From assembly GCA_000226015.1 (NCBI GenBank), contig JH153375.1, positions 493,082 through 514,377 on the forward strand: a DNA stretch of 21,296 nt, written 5' to 3'. Below the pieces are notes generated by a model. The model was not told the DNA's origin. It worked only from the letters and a program-made list of their open reading frames with translations, and ran no database searches. Each line of letters starts with the position of its first letter. Position 1 is the first letter of the stretch. Shown here piece by piece: positions 10,454 to 20,347 of this stretch. A program made the translations under genes and the position numbers. The stretch is from Mnemiopsis leidyi. Its lineage: Eukaryota; Ctenophora; Tentaculata; Lobata; Bolinopsidae.

Positions 10454-11657
10454 TTACTTGAGATCTCTGAACTGGGCAAGAAGAGGGCTGGTAAAGTTGA
10501 GGTTTAGTTGTGAAGGAGTAGAGAGGGCGGGTGTATAAACTTTTACTTGTCGCAAGTGTGTGTCTCGACCGTTCTGATGGTTCGACAAGATAGCTACCTG
10601 AAAACGTGTTTGTTACGTGGGGGAATTATAGTTTAGCTATTGGCTAGCATACTTCAGCAGCAAAATACAGTATAGTAGCCAAACATTTTAGAGATACTGT
10701 GTTCTAAAAATCAGAAACCGGCAAAATTATTACTAGGGTATAACAACAATCTGGATGTACCTGTAACATGAAGGCTCTGACTGAGTCGTCTTTTCCTGAG
10801 TCTAAGTCGACGTTGATCCAGCCCGATGGTTCTACCATCTCCACTTTGGCTACTTCAACTAAATCTAGCATATTGTTTCCAACTCTGAATTGGAGATCAT
10901 TGTTTATATGTTGGCAGATCATCACAATACTTAACAATAATAATTAATTTCGTGCAATTTGGTGTGCTTCTGAACTTTTTAGGAAGGGCGGCTATTTTTA
11001 TCTTCAAGCCACATTTTATGTGCATCATGCAATCTAGGTATCTAGAATGGTAATCAATAACCTCAGTTACGGATCATTTAACTGACCTGACAGATATTCT
11101 AGAGGGAGTGTAACTCTCATCCTGTCTGTAATCCACATAGAAACATATCGCTTTGACACTCGTCTTCCTCTTGAAGTTGATGTTGATGAAGTGAGGTTGT
11201 TGCCCGTCAGACTGCCAGTACGTTTCTAAGGAGTTGTCACGCAGGTGATCAACTCCAAAACCTGGTTTGCACGTGCTAAGCCACCAGGTTGCCTGTAAGT
11301 AAAATTTAGTTATGTTTTGTATATTTCCAAAAAAATTGAGCGAATTTTTTGCCTTCAAATATTAAGTTATTTCTTTTATTAGATCGGACTTGGTTTCTCA
11401 GTGCTACAATTAATGACTTGTAGAATTACGGATGTGGTAAATTTCCAGATACTGTAAAAGCTTAAATTGAAAATTTATGGTTTCGGTATTTATAAAACAT
11501 TCGGCATTATTCTCACTTGAGAACCTATGTCCCTGAGTCCACGCATGGCAGAAGGAGTGAGAGCACTGGGATCAACAGCAGTGACAGTCGCAACTCTTTC
11601 CTCAGTCGTATTACCACCAACTGGCACTGCAGCCTCATTCCCAATCTCCACATCCAT
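10454..11657 (-). CDS. ANAPC10: Anaphase-promoting complex subunit 10 (APC10/DOC1)
   Basis: Processivity and substrate-receptor subunit of the APC/C ubiquitin ligase; with the co-activator it recognises D-boxes in the nucleus. Four exons: 11657-11517, 11292-11087, 10884-10761 and 10597-10454. Phases match at every junction and give 204 residues (human 185; the N-terminus is longer here). The DOC domain is unmistakable: LRDIGSQ at the exon 1 end, [20 protein letters not shown] and WQSDGQQPH in exon 2, [14 protein letters not shown] in exon 3, and [11 protein letters not shown] then LRQVKVYTP in exon 4. The family's C-terminal Ile-Arg tail, which docks on TPR subunits, is not present: the protein ends QFRDLK. 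The start follows a splice acceptor by only 5 bases, and the RPL21 stop is about 240 bases upstream. Confidence 0.93.
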
Positions 11658-11680
11658 TTTAGCTAAAAAGAAGTTGCTAC
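11658..11680 (-). other. Probable 3' splice acceptor 5 bases before the APC10 ATG
   Basis: On the minus strand CTTCTTTTTAG ends at 11663, followed by CTAAA and ATG. The tract is strong and the space upstream is small: the RPL21 poly(A) signal is only about 135 bases away. There is little room for a separate promoter, first exon and intron. Confidence 0.5.
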
Positions 11681-11799
11681 AAATACTTAATCACAATAGC
11701 ATAAGATATAATTAATTTATGGCTTATTGATGGAGATGAGTTATCATTAGTAAAGTTTTAAAATTTGTTGGAAAAATCAGTTGCTTTACACTCCAATCA

Positions 11800-11805
11800 T
11801 TTATT
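11800..11805 (-). terminator. Poly(A) signal of RPL21
   Basis: AATAAA on the minus strand, about 89 bases after the RPL21 stop codon. This position fits cleavage before the APC10 start region. Confidence 0.55.
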
Positions 11806-11893
11806 TTAAAAGATTCCAAGTTCAAAATCATTGATTATTCTGGATAACAAATCAGTGATACACAAATATCCATTGTTAAAAATAAATTAAAAA

Positions 11894-12376
11894 TTAAGCT
11901 ATGAACTCATATCGAATTGGGCACACTTCCTCCACAGCGATTCCCTTTCCTTTCACAGTATGGGACGATCTTGGAACAACTGGGGCCCTTCTGGTGCTGA
12001 CAAAGATTCCAGAGGCTTTTGCTTCCTTTTTCACCAGTTCATTCTTCACTACTCTGTTAAGGAAATCATCTCTGCACTTAGAATGTCTGATGTGCTCGAC
12101 CCTGAGGTTAATTTTCTTGGCGATGATTCGTCCTTTCACTCTCTTGTTGACGATGACACCAACAGCCCTCTTAGTGACATTGTAGACTCGGCCTGTCTTT
12201 CCATGGTAAGCTTTGTATGGCATACCCTTGGTGACTGTACCACAACCTTTGATGTCAACGATGTCTCCATTCTTGTAGACTTTCATGTAAGTTGACAGAG
12301 GGATCAAACCACGTTTTCTGAAGTCACGGGCAAACATGTCCCTGGTTCCACGTCTCTTTCCATGTGGGTTAGTCAT
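11894..12376 (-). CDS. RPL21: 60S ribosomal protein L21 (eL21)
   Basis: Structural protein of the cytosolic large ribosomal subunit. The frame is 160 codons plus stop, the same length as the human protein, and colinear with it throughout: [19 protein letters not shown], then [31 protein letters not shown]-type RVEHIRHSK, and the end PIRYEFIA. The CDS is uninterrupted. The only splice signal I see is an acceptor 11 bases before the ATG. The intact frame and the flanking poly(A) signal argue against a processed pseudogene. Its stop is about 230 bases before the APC10 acceptor on the same strand. Confidence 0.96.
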   Translation of the reverse strand: MTNPHGKRRGTRDMFARDFRKRGLIPLSTYMKVYKNGDIVDIKGCGTVTKGMPYKAYHGKTGRVYNVTKRAVGVIVNKRVKGRIIAKKINLRVEHIRHSKCRDDFLNRVVKNELVKKEAKASGIFVSTRRAPVVPRSSHTVKGKGIAVEEVCPIRYEFIA

Positions 12377-12405
12377 GTTGAAGGTGCCTAAATAAAAACA
12401 ATGTT
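12377..12405 (-). other. Probable 3' splice acceptor 11 bases before the RPL21 ATG
   Basis: On the minus strand TGTTTTTATTTAG ends at 12388, followed by GCACCTTCAAC and ATG. Ribosomal protein genes often have a 5'UTR intron here, so this site alone does not show trans-splicing. I did not find a clear first exon with a 5' pyrimidine tract upstream. Confidence 0.45.
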
Positions 12406-13135
12406 AATGCATATGTTAAAAAAGGTTTCACCATGCTGTAAATTCGAATAGACAACTTAACTAACTGTGGAATTTGATTTTCTGTGAATCAGTAACAATT
12501 AGGCAGTTTAGTCATGATTTTATGTTAAAACAGTATGATGACTATTGTCCTTATAAGGGTGAGCTTTAATAGATAATTTTTTAACACATGGCTTTCAAAT
12601 CTGATGAGCAGCAACCATGGGATTTCGATTTCTGCCATCGACAATAGCAGAGGACAGAAGACATGATTCCAACACATTTAGGCAAAGCTCATTTATTATC
12701 TTTGCTGTCTATTTTGAGAGGAAGCTTTGGCTGTTGATGAAGCATGACTGCCTGAGTGTGATTTGTGAAGCCGTGAGCTCTCCCCTCTTTTTAAATCAGG
12801 CAGTGCTACTCTATCCTATTCAACATTTACCCTTAGTTTTCATTTTATAAAAGGACCTTAAAATTTTACCCTAGCTTGCTTAATCTAGAGCATATTCCTT
12901 ACTGGATGCACCCTGCATCCCCAGTGACAGAAAGTTGAGAATTTAGGAATGGCATTGGTTTTTTGTCATAATAGGTGTGATAAATTAGATAAGTAAACTT
13001 AAAACAGGTAGCAATGCTCAAAACATGTTGTAAATGAAAAGTATCGTTCATAAATTTAAAATACTCAGAAAAGTCATCATTTTGAGGGACAATTACTACA
13101 TCTCAACATGAGATAAAAATCAAATTGCACAGCAA
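12406..13135. other. Spacer between hAT-like gene and RPL21
   Basis: It should contain the RPL21 upstream region, perhaps with a 5'UTR exon and intron, and the 3'UTR of the hAT-like gene. I looked for C/D-box and H/ACA snoRNAs, which RPL21 introns carry in vertebrates. On the minus (sense) strand I saw no convincing paired boxes. A TGATGA...CTGA arrangement at 12734-12755 lies on the other strand. Confidence 0.35.
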
Positions 13136-15096
13136 TTATTTAAAAAAACCGCTCTGAGCCCCTTTAAGCCGTTTGACCACTCTGCCCACTTTAGACTTCC
13201 GCTGATATGGGTGAAGTCTAGTGTAGGCAGCAGTGGGTCCGGCGTTGAGTCTATCAGCAATCCTCGAGCAGAACGCCTCGCTCACTCCCAAAGGTGGTCC
13301 ATTGAGTCGCACCATCATCTCACGCTGTAGCCTGGTGTCATCATTGGCTGGGCCGACATTAAAGAATCGTGTGTTATGATATTTTTCCATCACGCTTCCA
13401 AATGTCTCCGCAACAGCCTCACTAGTTGCCACGCTCATACCTACAAGGATAAGCTGTAGCATACCAGGTTCCAGAGCGAGATGATCAAACGAGACGATAT
13501 GTTTCACCCACCCCGGGAGTGTCTTGGCGGCTGCTCGAGTTGGCCTAGCAACTGAGTTCACGTGGGCTATTGAGTCTCTGTTAACCTGTTCAGGTCGGTC
13601 ACTGAGTCCGGTTAGTGCGTCTGGCACTACATCAGATACTCGCTTAAATGACTGAACAAGCAAGGGGATGGCTATCTGCGTAGCACCAGGGCAAGAATGT
13701 CCAATCTTGTTGCAGTCTGAGCAGCGTTTCTTGGTTGGTCGGATGGGATCTTTCAGTGGCAGTTCCAGAGCGTCTGAAATACCATTAAACATGTGGCCCA
13801 TGTTTTGGAGACGGGTGATGTTCCCTGGAATGCGCTGCCAGTACTCATGGTTGAACCAATAGCTCTCAGACAACATCAGCAAGTGCTTTATGACTGTTGG
13901 ATGTGCCTCCTTTCTCTGTTCAACGAGGTTTACTCTGGTGTGCACTGCGTCAGCGCCAATAGTTGGCAGTCTTCTTGTGGAGCGTTGCATAAGATCCACT
14001 AGCAGCGGCTGGTTAAGCTGGTCAAGGTAATCCTCAAACCAGTATTGCACGGCTGGCGACAGGTTGTTCAGGTCAATCTCCTTGATGGCCAGCTTGAACT
14101 GCCCAACTGTGTTGATATAGTTGTCAACAGTCAAGTCAGACTCCTGGAACCTCAGCGAGAAGCACTTCAGTAGTCTTGTAAGTGCCACCAAGAAGTATGT
14201 GTCGGCCATGAAACACTCTTCTTCTTTCATCTTGGTCAGGAAACCTCTAGCCTTCTCCGTCAAGTCAGTATCCTGCGAGTGTCCCACAATGTGCACCAAA
14301 GCTGCCACAAATACCTCGAAATTTCTTATGAAATCTTTGGCAACTGTGGCGTCTTGGGCAACAAGCTTTAGGTCTTTAGTTTGCTTGGGGGAGTAAACAC
14401 GTTTGTCAAGTCCAAGGCCCTTCTGTCTGAGTATCTCATAGACACTTGCTTCCCTGAAGAACTTGACAATGGCTTCAAGTGTGTTCTAGCCCGCAGGACA
14501 GAATGGACTTTTTCCAGGGTTTGCTTGAACACCAACTCCACGATATGGGCGCCATCCCAAACCCATATCACCCGGTTCTTCTTGCTCTTGGGAATTTCCG
14601 GTGTGCTGTGGAAGAGCTGCAACTAATGATCAGAGAGGTTGACGTTGAGGACTCCTCCATCAGCACACAATCCCCGATATGACGAGGCCAGGTGTTGGTG
14701 CTCAATGCCGGTCTCTAGCAGCTTGTCATAGATGGTTTTAGCCATCCCCGCTCCGGTTTGGTTGATGGAGGCGTGGTGGGCTATGTAGATCGTTTGGATA
14801 AGCTCACTACCCGGGGTCAGATCTAGGACACGCATCCCGAGCAGGAGCCTCTTCCGATGGTGGCTTTGGTCCTTATCAGCCACTAGAGAGAAGGGCATCT
14901 TGAAGGGGAGGGTGGATGTCCTGAAGTAGCTGGAGAGCTGCTCCGTTAGTAGGGAGTATGCAGCATCGACCACTTTTGGAGGGAACTCCCGCGAGTGATT
15001 CTGGTCTCCTACCTCTGCCCCTATCAGCTTAGCCGCAAGCACCAGTTTTTCATAGTCCCTGAGAAAAGTTCTATATTAGTTACGCGTTTGTATTGT

Positions 15097-15166
15097 TTGT
15101 GTGGGGTCTGTGTGTGTGTGTGGCGTGTGTGTACTGTGTGGTGTGTGTGGCGTGTGTTTGTGTGTA
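15097..15166. repeat. GT-rich microsatellite
   Basis: Imperfect (GT)n and GTGTGG runs in the intron between the BED-like exon and the last exon of the hAT-like gene. Confidence 0.75.
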
Positions 15167-16672
15167 CTACCAATAACCAATTGTTAGCGTGGTCGGTTTT
15201 TAGGTCACATCAAAAAAATTATTCTTAGGCCCTTTTCACATCGTTGTTATGAACATAACTACTTTTTTTTGGCACACAGTCAGCGGGTTTCAAAACAAAG
15301 TCGTAATTATCATGTACATACCTATAGCTGTTTCCGGAGAGCAGGTTTTTGTAGACCAGGGTCGTGAGATTCTGGGAAACCCTCTCAGTGAGGGTCTTGC
15401 TCTCCTTAGTTGCCCGGAGATTCTTACGGAGCATGTCAAGGTGCTTGTCTTGTTTTTCTGTTTTGACATGCTCCGCAAGATGGTGAAGCATCCTGCTCCA
15501 CTTTGCCGTCCTCCTGTTTTGATTGTCCCGGCTTGGTGGAAGTGCCCACCCTTTTGTCCCCGGGCAAACCTTGCATTTCACAACCCCATTATCCACCTGA
15601 ATTTATTGTTGTATAGCAAAACATTTTAATAGTTTGTCATCAAGCGGGAATTCAGCAATGATACATAAGTAGAATATTTGCGTACATGTTAAAGCTAAGC
15701 TGTAAGCAGTCAACAGATTTCATGCATTAATGATAAAAGTGCTACACCATTGATCACATTTTTTCATTGCTCATGCAAAAAAAACTGGCTGACAGAAAAT
15801 CGTCTATCGATGCATTACTTACCATACCATATTTTAGCTTAACCAAGAAGTACCGACCACACCGTCCAAGAACAACGACAATATAAAAACAGGATATTTT
15901 CTTTTAACAATGTAATTAGTAAAATTTTTCTATAATTAAAGTTCTCTGCACAATTTTCACGCTCACTAAATTTATTAGTCAATAGTCATGCTAAACATTT
16001 TCGACATAGCAAAGGGAAAAACTTTAACAAGCATGAGCACGCATACTGCATAGCTAATTAGGCATTAACCTAGTAACATGTACATTGTACAATAACAACT
16101 CACCATGGATCATATACAAAATTGTATATGGAAACAAACCACTTGAATTTGAGCTTCAATTGCAATTTTTTCCTTTACACTTTGGACTTTCTTTTTCAAC
16201 ACGTCCTAAAAATTGATTAGTTTCGAAACTATGCAGTGTGACCAACAAATAAGGAGTTTTGTCAAAAATTATAAGTAAACATGATGTTGCAGACAGAACA
16301 GACAAATTATACCAATAAAGTTAGATATACACAGTGCTTTAAATAGTAAACATTATAATAAAATTTACAAAAACCAGCCACCCAAACTAGCAGGGTTACT
16401 AACAAGTAACACTATGAAACAACTTCTTGGTAAATACCTTGAAAGAACAAGGCAAGGGCAGAGACTCCAGGTCCTCTTCTCCCTCACATCGCTGAATCAA
16501 GCTCTTAACCTCCTCGGGTTGCAGTTCTTGTATCATGTTTACCTGATAAATATTCATATAAACTATCAAATTTAAGACGAAGTCATTTGAAACTCTGGTT
16601 TCTGATTTTTAATTGAAAGTGTGGGCAACTGTTGTGAGAAGTGCGACTTGGGTACTCACTCGTAACAATGCT

Positions 16673-16810
16673 GGTCCAGGTGCTGCTGATGGTCGGGGTG
16701 CTGCTGCTGGTCCGGGTGCTGCTGCTGGTCCGGGTGCTGCTGCTGGTCCGGGTGCAGCTGCTGGTCCGGGTGCTGCTTCTGGTCCGGGTGCTGCTGCTGG
16801 TCCGGGTGAT
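16673..16810. repeat. Coding minisatellite, 18-bp unit, about 7.5 copies
   Basis: The plus-strand unit is GGTCCGGGTGCTGCTGCT. Read on the minus strand in the frame of the hAT-like gene it gives Gly-Pro-Ala-Ala-Ala-Pro repeats (exon 16899-16660). The unit length keeps the frame, so copy number could vary without breaking the protein. Two units carry substitutions (Glu or Ser/Arg variants). Confidence 0.85.
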
Positions 16811-17702
16811 TGTAGACGGCTGGACATCTCTGTTACTGCAGCTGTGAGGTCCTCCAGCTGTTTCCTCACCTGGTCAAGCTTCTCTTCTTCGTAGTGTCTC
16901 TGCAATACCAAGTACAAGTTAGATAAAAATGCAAAACGACCATCATATCAGTTTATACATCCAAAATAGAAGATTTTAGTTTTTACACAGCAACTAAGAG
17001 TTTTTGACAGTTTTGCGTAACATTTTTACAAGATTTGAAAGCAAACTTACCCCAATGACACGGATACTTTGCCTTTGGTTAGAACTTCTTGCCTGAAATA
17101 ATTTACTGAGTATATGATAAATAATCATGAAAAGTCAAGGGCTTGTAGATTTTTGGATTGAATCATCAGAAGCTCTCACACTTTGTTCCAATACAAATTT
17201 CATACTCACTCCAACAGTTATAACAGGATGAGACCAGTTTACCATTCTCACCACAGGGGGACCAGGCGGGGCAGGGGCAGGGATAGAATCCCCATTAGTT
17301 TCATCATTTTCTGAACAAAAGATGATTAGCTACTCAATTTCCACCTCAGAAGTAATAATGAAATCGAACAAAATGAACACTGTTGACATAATTGATAATA
17401 ATCTCAACTTTCTGTGAATCAAAATCAGTCATACCAATCTGAATGGGGTCTGGATGTGGGGGCTGTTGCTGGGGAGGTTGCGGGGCTGTTCTGAGAAAGC
17501 TGGTTATCGGGGTGGTTCCAGTAGCCGGCATCTCTCTGAACAATTTAACAACATCTTCGATCGGAGGTTGGTTGGGACCACGTCTGAAAAATTCTATTAA
17601 GCTATAGATTCCATCCAGCGTAAATCTACTACCTATTCCAAATAATAGATATGAGCACTTTAGATGAGCACTTGCAATACCTACTTTGTAAGGTTGATAT
17701 GC

Positions 17703-17785
17703 ATATATACAGGGTGGTTTTTAGCATTGGCCGGCATTTGTACCGTGTGGGAAGTGTAGCCAATGCTAAATACCACTGTATATGT
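17703..17785. repeat. Hairpin of about 80 bases in an intron
   Basis: The left arm (17703-17731, containing GTTTTTAGCATTGGC) pairs with the right arm (17759-17785, starting GCCAATGCTAAATACCACTG). Matching extends over about 25 bases with a small bulge and one mismatch, around a spacer of 27 bases. It lies in the first intron of the hAT-like gene. Size and arm length are those of a miRNA precursor or of a very short MITE. Confidence 0.65.
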
Positions 17786-17971
17786 AATATAAATATATAA
17801 TCAACTGTGTAACTGGAAACTTTTAACAAGATGAATGATTAAATGAAATTACCTGTGTGTATTTGCGTGTGATAATCTGTTTTTCCAAAGAAAACCTTTA
17901 AATTCTGGCCCAGCACCTTTAAAATTACACGTTGGTATTGAACAAAAATACCGTTTGGGTTCTTTGGGCAT

Positions 17972-17990
17972 TGCTAATGGGGTAGAGTAT
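17972..17990 (-). other. Probable 3' splice acceptor 2 bases before the hAT-like ATG
   Basis: On the minus strand TACTCTACCCCATTAG ends at 17974, followed by CA and ATG. Translation would start almost on the acceptor. Confidence 0.4.
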
Positions 17991-19380
17991 TCAGTAAAAG
18001 AATTTTTTCAGTAAAACCCAGATACTAAATAAACACTCAGTTATCAGTAAAACTGGCTCTCTCTCTCGACTTATGCTATAACCAATAAGCTATCCAAACA
18101 CAAATTGTATGACAGCATTTTCAGGGAGATAAAGGACTAAGAAGCTAAGACTTCAAGTTTTACAAATTTTACAAGTTTTAAAAATAATAATTTGATACAT
18201 ATACAATGTCAGTCAAATAGCGTAAACCTTCACAGCTTACTTAAACAAACTGAAACATGAAAGTTGGTTTATAGAATATTGTACTTGAACCTTTAAAGAT
18301 TGGCGATTGCAAACAAATTCAATCTGTATGACCAGCGCTCAGTCAGTGGGTCGCAAAAAAGTTGGGATAGAGCACAAGCAGGAGAAAGGTCAAAGGGTGT
18401 GCGAGGAAGGGCCTGAAAGCGAAAAAGACTGGCCCGGTAGAGGTCCACGTCACTAGCTAGTAGCTGACATAAGGTCACACTTGCAGATATGGCAGACAGT
18501 CAGTGAAGAGCTTATATCATGCCATGCAGAGAAGTGGTTGATTGAGTAGATGGTGATGTCCTCATCTCCTGTGGAGCTAGTGCAATGAAGTAAATGATGT
18601 TCTCTTACATATCAAAATAGTTTGAATTTTATGAGTGGCCCACTACCAAACAGAAGGATAACATTTTAGAAATGATCATCAAGGTTGGGCAAATATTAAT
18701 TGTGTGCTCTAAGACCATGTCCCATGTGTGATGTGAAAGAATCTTGACTCTTGTCCGCATGGTACTAAAAGTGTTCACCACAGACACTGCAGTAGTCTTG
18801 TTTCTCTATATAAGCTAATAATCAGTTACAATGTATGTAAGTTACAATGTATCATGTATGTATGATCACCATTATTATCATCAATGTATCGTGTATATAT
18901 CCCGAGTACCTGATACGTAAATTAAAATAGTATTTTAGATCGAATCCAAAAGAGTTAATTTTCGGATTAAGGTTATGACTCGTATAATGGTCTCATCAGG
19001 GGTCAGAATTCAGATATGCATTTTTTTATTTGGCTAACGATGATAAAATAAACAGCTATTCTTCAGTAACTTGTTTTTACCACATACTACGTTATCATCC
19101 ATAAGGAAAATAAAAAGTAAACAGAGTAAATCAACTTTCAGCTGCACATTTCGCCTTTATTTGTTATTAAAGGTAGCATTATTTACACTTTTACACATTA
19201 ACAAGTGAGCCTACCAAAAATTTAAAATCAGCTGTTCTGTAGTTCTCATGTCGTACAGGATAATGTGTTTTTGGTTTTTAATAGCATGGCAATATGGCAT
19301 ATAATTTCGCTTCTTTTAAAATTATGCTTTTGGTTAATATACAACCTGCAATCGTCATGCCGCGAACGCGCAGAGCAATT
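17991..19380. other. Region without a recognised gene
   Basis: A minus-strand open stretch at 18293-18478 has no recognisable motif. A short direct repeat of GTTACAATGTAT lies at about 18826-18852. A CAGTGGGTCGCAAAAAAG stretch at about 18345 recalls hAT-element ends, but I found no partner inverted repeat. Confidence 0.35.
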
Positions 19381-19679
19381 AATCTTGATTATATAATTTA
19401 GCGCGCGGCGTAACAGATCAGACGATTTTGTCAAAATGCAATGAACCAAAACATAGAAATTATTTTTCTTTAGCTATTATATAAATGTAACTGAAACCAT
19501 GTCACATCTAAATTTGTGAACAACCCTGTTTTAAAATTGTGAAATCATGTCAATATTTATGATATTTTTATTTAATTTGTTAATTATAAGCTCACTTTTT
19601 GCGCGCGGCGCATACCATACCACATATACTGTAGACGCTGTTATATTGTATATAGTACTGCAGCCTACGAGCTCAGTGA

Positions 19680-19702
19680 GGCCTTCATTCTTCAATGAAG
19701 CA
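19680..19702. repeat. Short hairpin
   Basis: CTTCATT-CTTC-AATGAAG, a 7-bp perfect stem just before the first GC-rich MITE-like copy. It may mark the flank of that element. Confidence 0.4.
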
Positions 19703-19730
19703 TAGTTCATAGTTCATAGTTTGAAGTTGC

Positions 19731-19833
19731 TTGCCTTGCGGCCCATTTTCAATATCTGATATCGAAAACTATTTCGGGCGACAGCTTCGCTGCCGCGCTG
19801 CGCGCGGGGGTCAGACAATGCAACGTCTGACAA
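19731..19833. mobile_element. GC-rich MITE-like repeat, copy A
   Basis: It starts TTGCCTTGCGGC and CATTTTCAAT, passes through GC-rich hairpins (CAGCTTCGCTG, CCGCGCTGCGCGCGG) and ends with GTCAGAC-AATGCAAC-GTCTGAC followed by AAG. Copy B at 20167-20250 shares start, order and end. There is no coding capacity. I infer a non-autonomous element. Confidence 0.6.
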
Positions 19834-20166
19834 GAAATTGCCCAGCAGTACTAGCAGTGTGTCTAATGTCTGTGCCTAGTGTGCAGTGTCATGGTCGAAG
19901 TGTGAATTGCAACGTATATAGCACATAGCATTTAGTGGCCGTGCACACTGCACTGAATTATATATTATGCAACTTATATAAAATAACACGTATGTCGTAT
20001 ACACAGGTATTCATGATTCAGGCAGTATGGTTTGTAAAAACACTGCACATGTTGATGTATTCAGCATACTGCCGCACACAGCATGCCACATAAATTATAA
20101 CATATATTCATTTAAATAATTAACTTGTAACTGCATGCTCATGCAGCATCATAAAAGCATTCAGCA

Positions 20167-20250
20167 TTGCCTTGCGTTGCGGCACATTTTCAATTTTCAA
20201 ATCGCGCCGCGCGCTTCACGCGCGGCAGCAGGTCAGGCAACGCCTGACAA
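20167..20250. mobile_element. GC-rich MITE-like repeat, copy B
   Basis: It starts TTGCCTTGCGTTGCGGC and CATTTTCAAT, carries the hairpin GCCGCGCG-CTTCA-CGCGCGGC (20206-20226) and ends with GTCAGGC-AAC-GCCTGAC (20232-20248) then AA. It is shorter than copy A. The terminal stem differs from copy A by compensatory changes (GTCAGGC/GCCTGAC against GTCAGAC/GTCTGAC), so the pairing is kept although the sequence is not. Confidence 0.6.
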
Positions 20251-20294
20251 TAAAAGCATAGACGTTGTTACAATCACATGTCAGTTGAGCGATC

Positions 20295-20347
20295 CCACTT
20301 ACTAAATAACAACGAATAATGATCCAGATCACAGATATAGTAAGTGG
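20295..20347. repeat. Inverted repeat with 10-bp perfect arms
   Basis: CCACTTACTA (20295-20304) and TAGTAAGTGG (20338-20347) with a 33-base spacer. It lies 45 bases after MITE-like copy B and may be the ends of a tiny element. Confidence 0.5.

Larger units (their letters stand above)
13136..17971 (-). pseudogene. hAT-type transposase-like gene with two zinc fingers, last exon broken
   Basis: Nine exons with matching phases: 17971-17853, 17583-17435, 17310-17210, 17092-17051, 16899-16660, 16542-16438, 16205-16143, 15596-15322 and 15058-13136. Together they encode about 1000 residues. Exon 1 starts MPKEPKRYFC and makes a C2H2-like finger (Cx4C ... Hx3H). Exon 2 is Pro/Gln-rich. Exon 5 has a charged, probably coiled-coil stretch followed by (GPAAAP)n. 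Exon 8 holds a BED-like finger (CKVC ... HLAEH). Exon 9 has the hAT-like body: candidate acidic residues in LVADKD and CADGG, WVWDGAHIVEL, and a C-terminal SEAVAETFGSVMEKYHNTR resembling the hAT dimerisation region. Breaks: an in-frame TAG at 14623-14625, and a frameshift between about 14370 and 14485. Exons 1-8 are open. It is either a domesticated gene recently lost, a decaying transposon, or a good gene with sequence errors. I found no terminal inverted repeats. Confidence 0.72.

Noticed and set aside
11901..12295. Plus-strand frames across RPL21
   Set aside because: They overlap a full-length, clearly conserved minus-strand RPL21.
12734..12780. C/D-box snoRNA-like motifs upstream of RPL21
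   Set aside because: TGATGA and CTGA are on the strand opposite to RPL21, and I found no closing stem or second box pair.
14597..14623. A 27-base GT...AG segment that would remove the TAG in the hAT-like gene
   Set aside because: Far too short for an animal intron; the other introns here are about 140 bases or longer. A real stop or an error is more likely.
13136..18400. Terminal inverted repeats of a hAT transposon
   Set aside because: I compared likely end sequences (CAGTG-type at about 12921 and 18344) and found no matching pair or 8-bp target duplication by eye.
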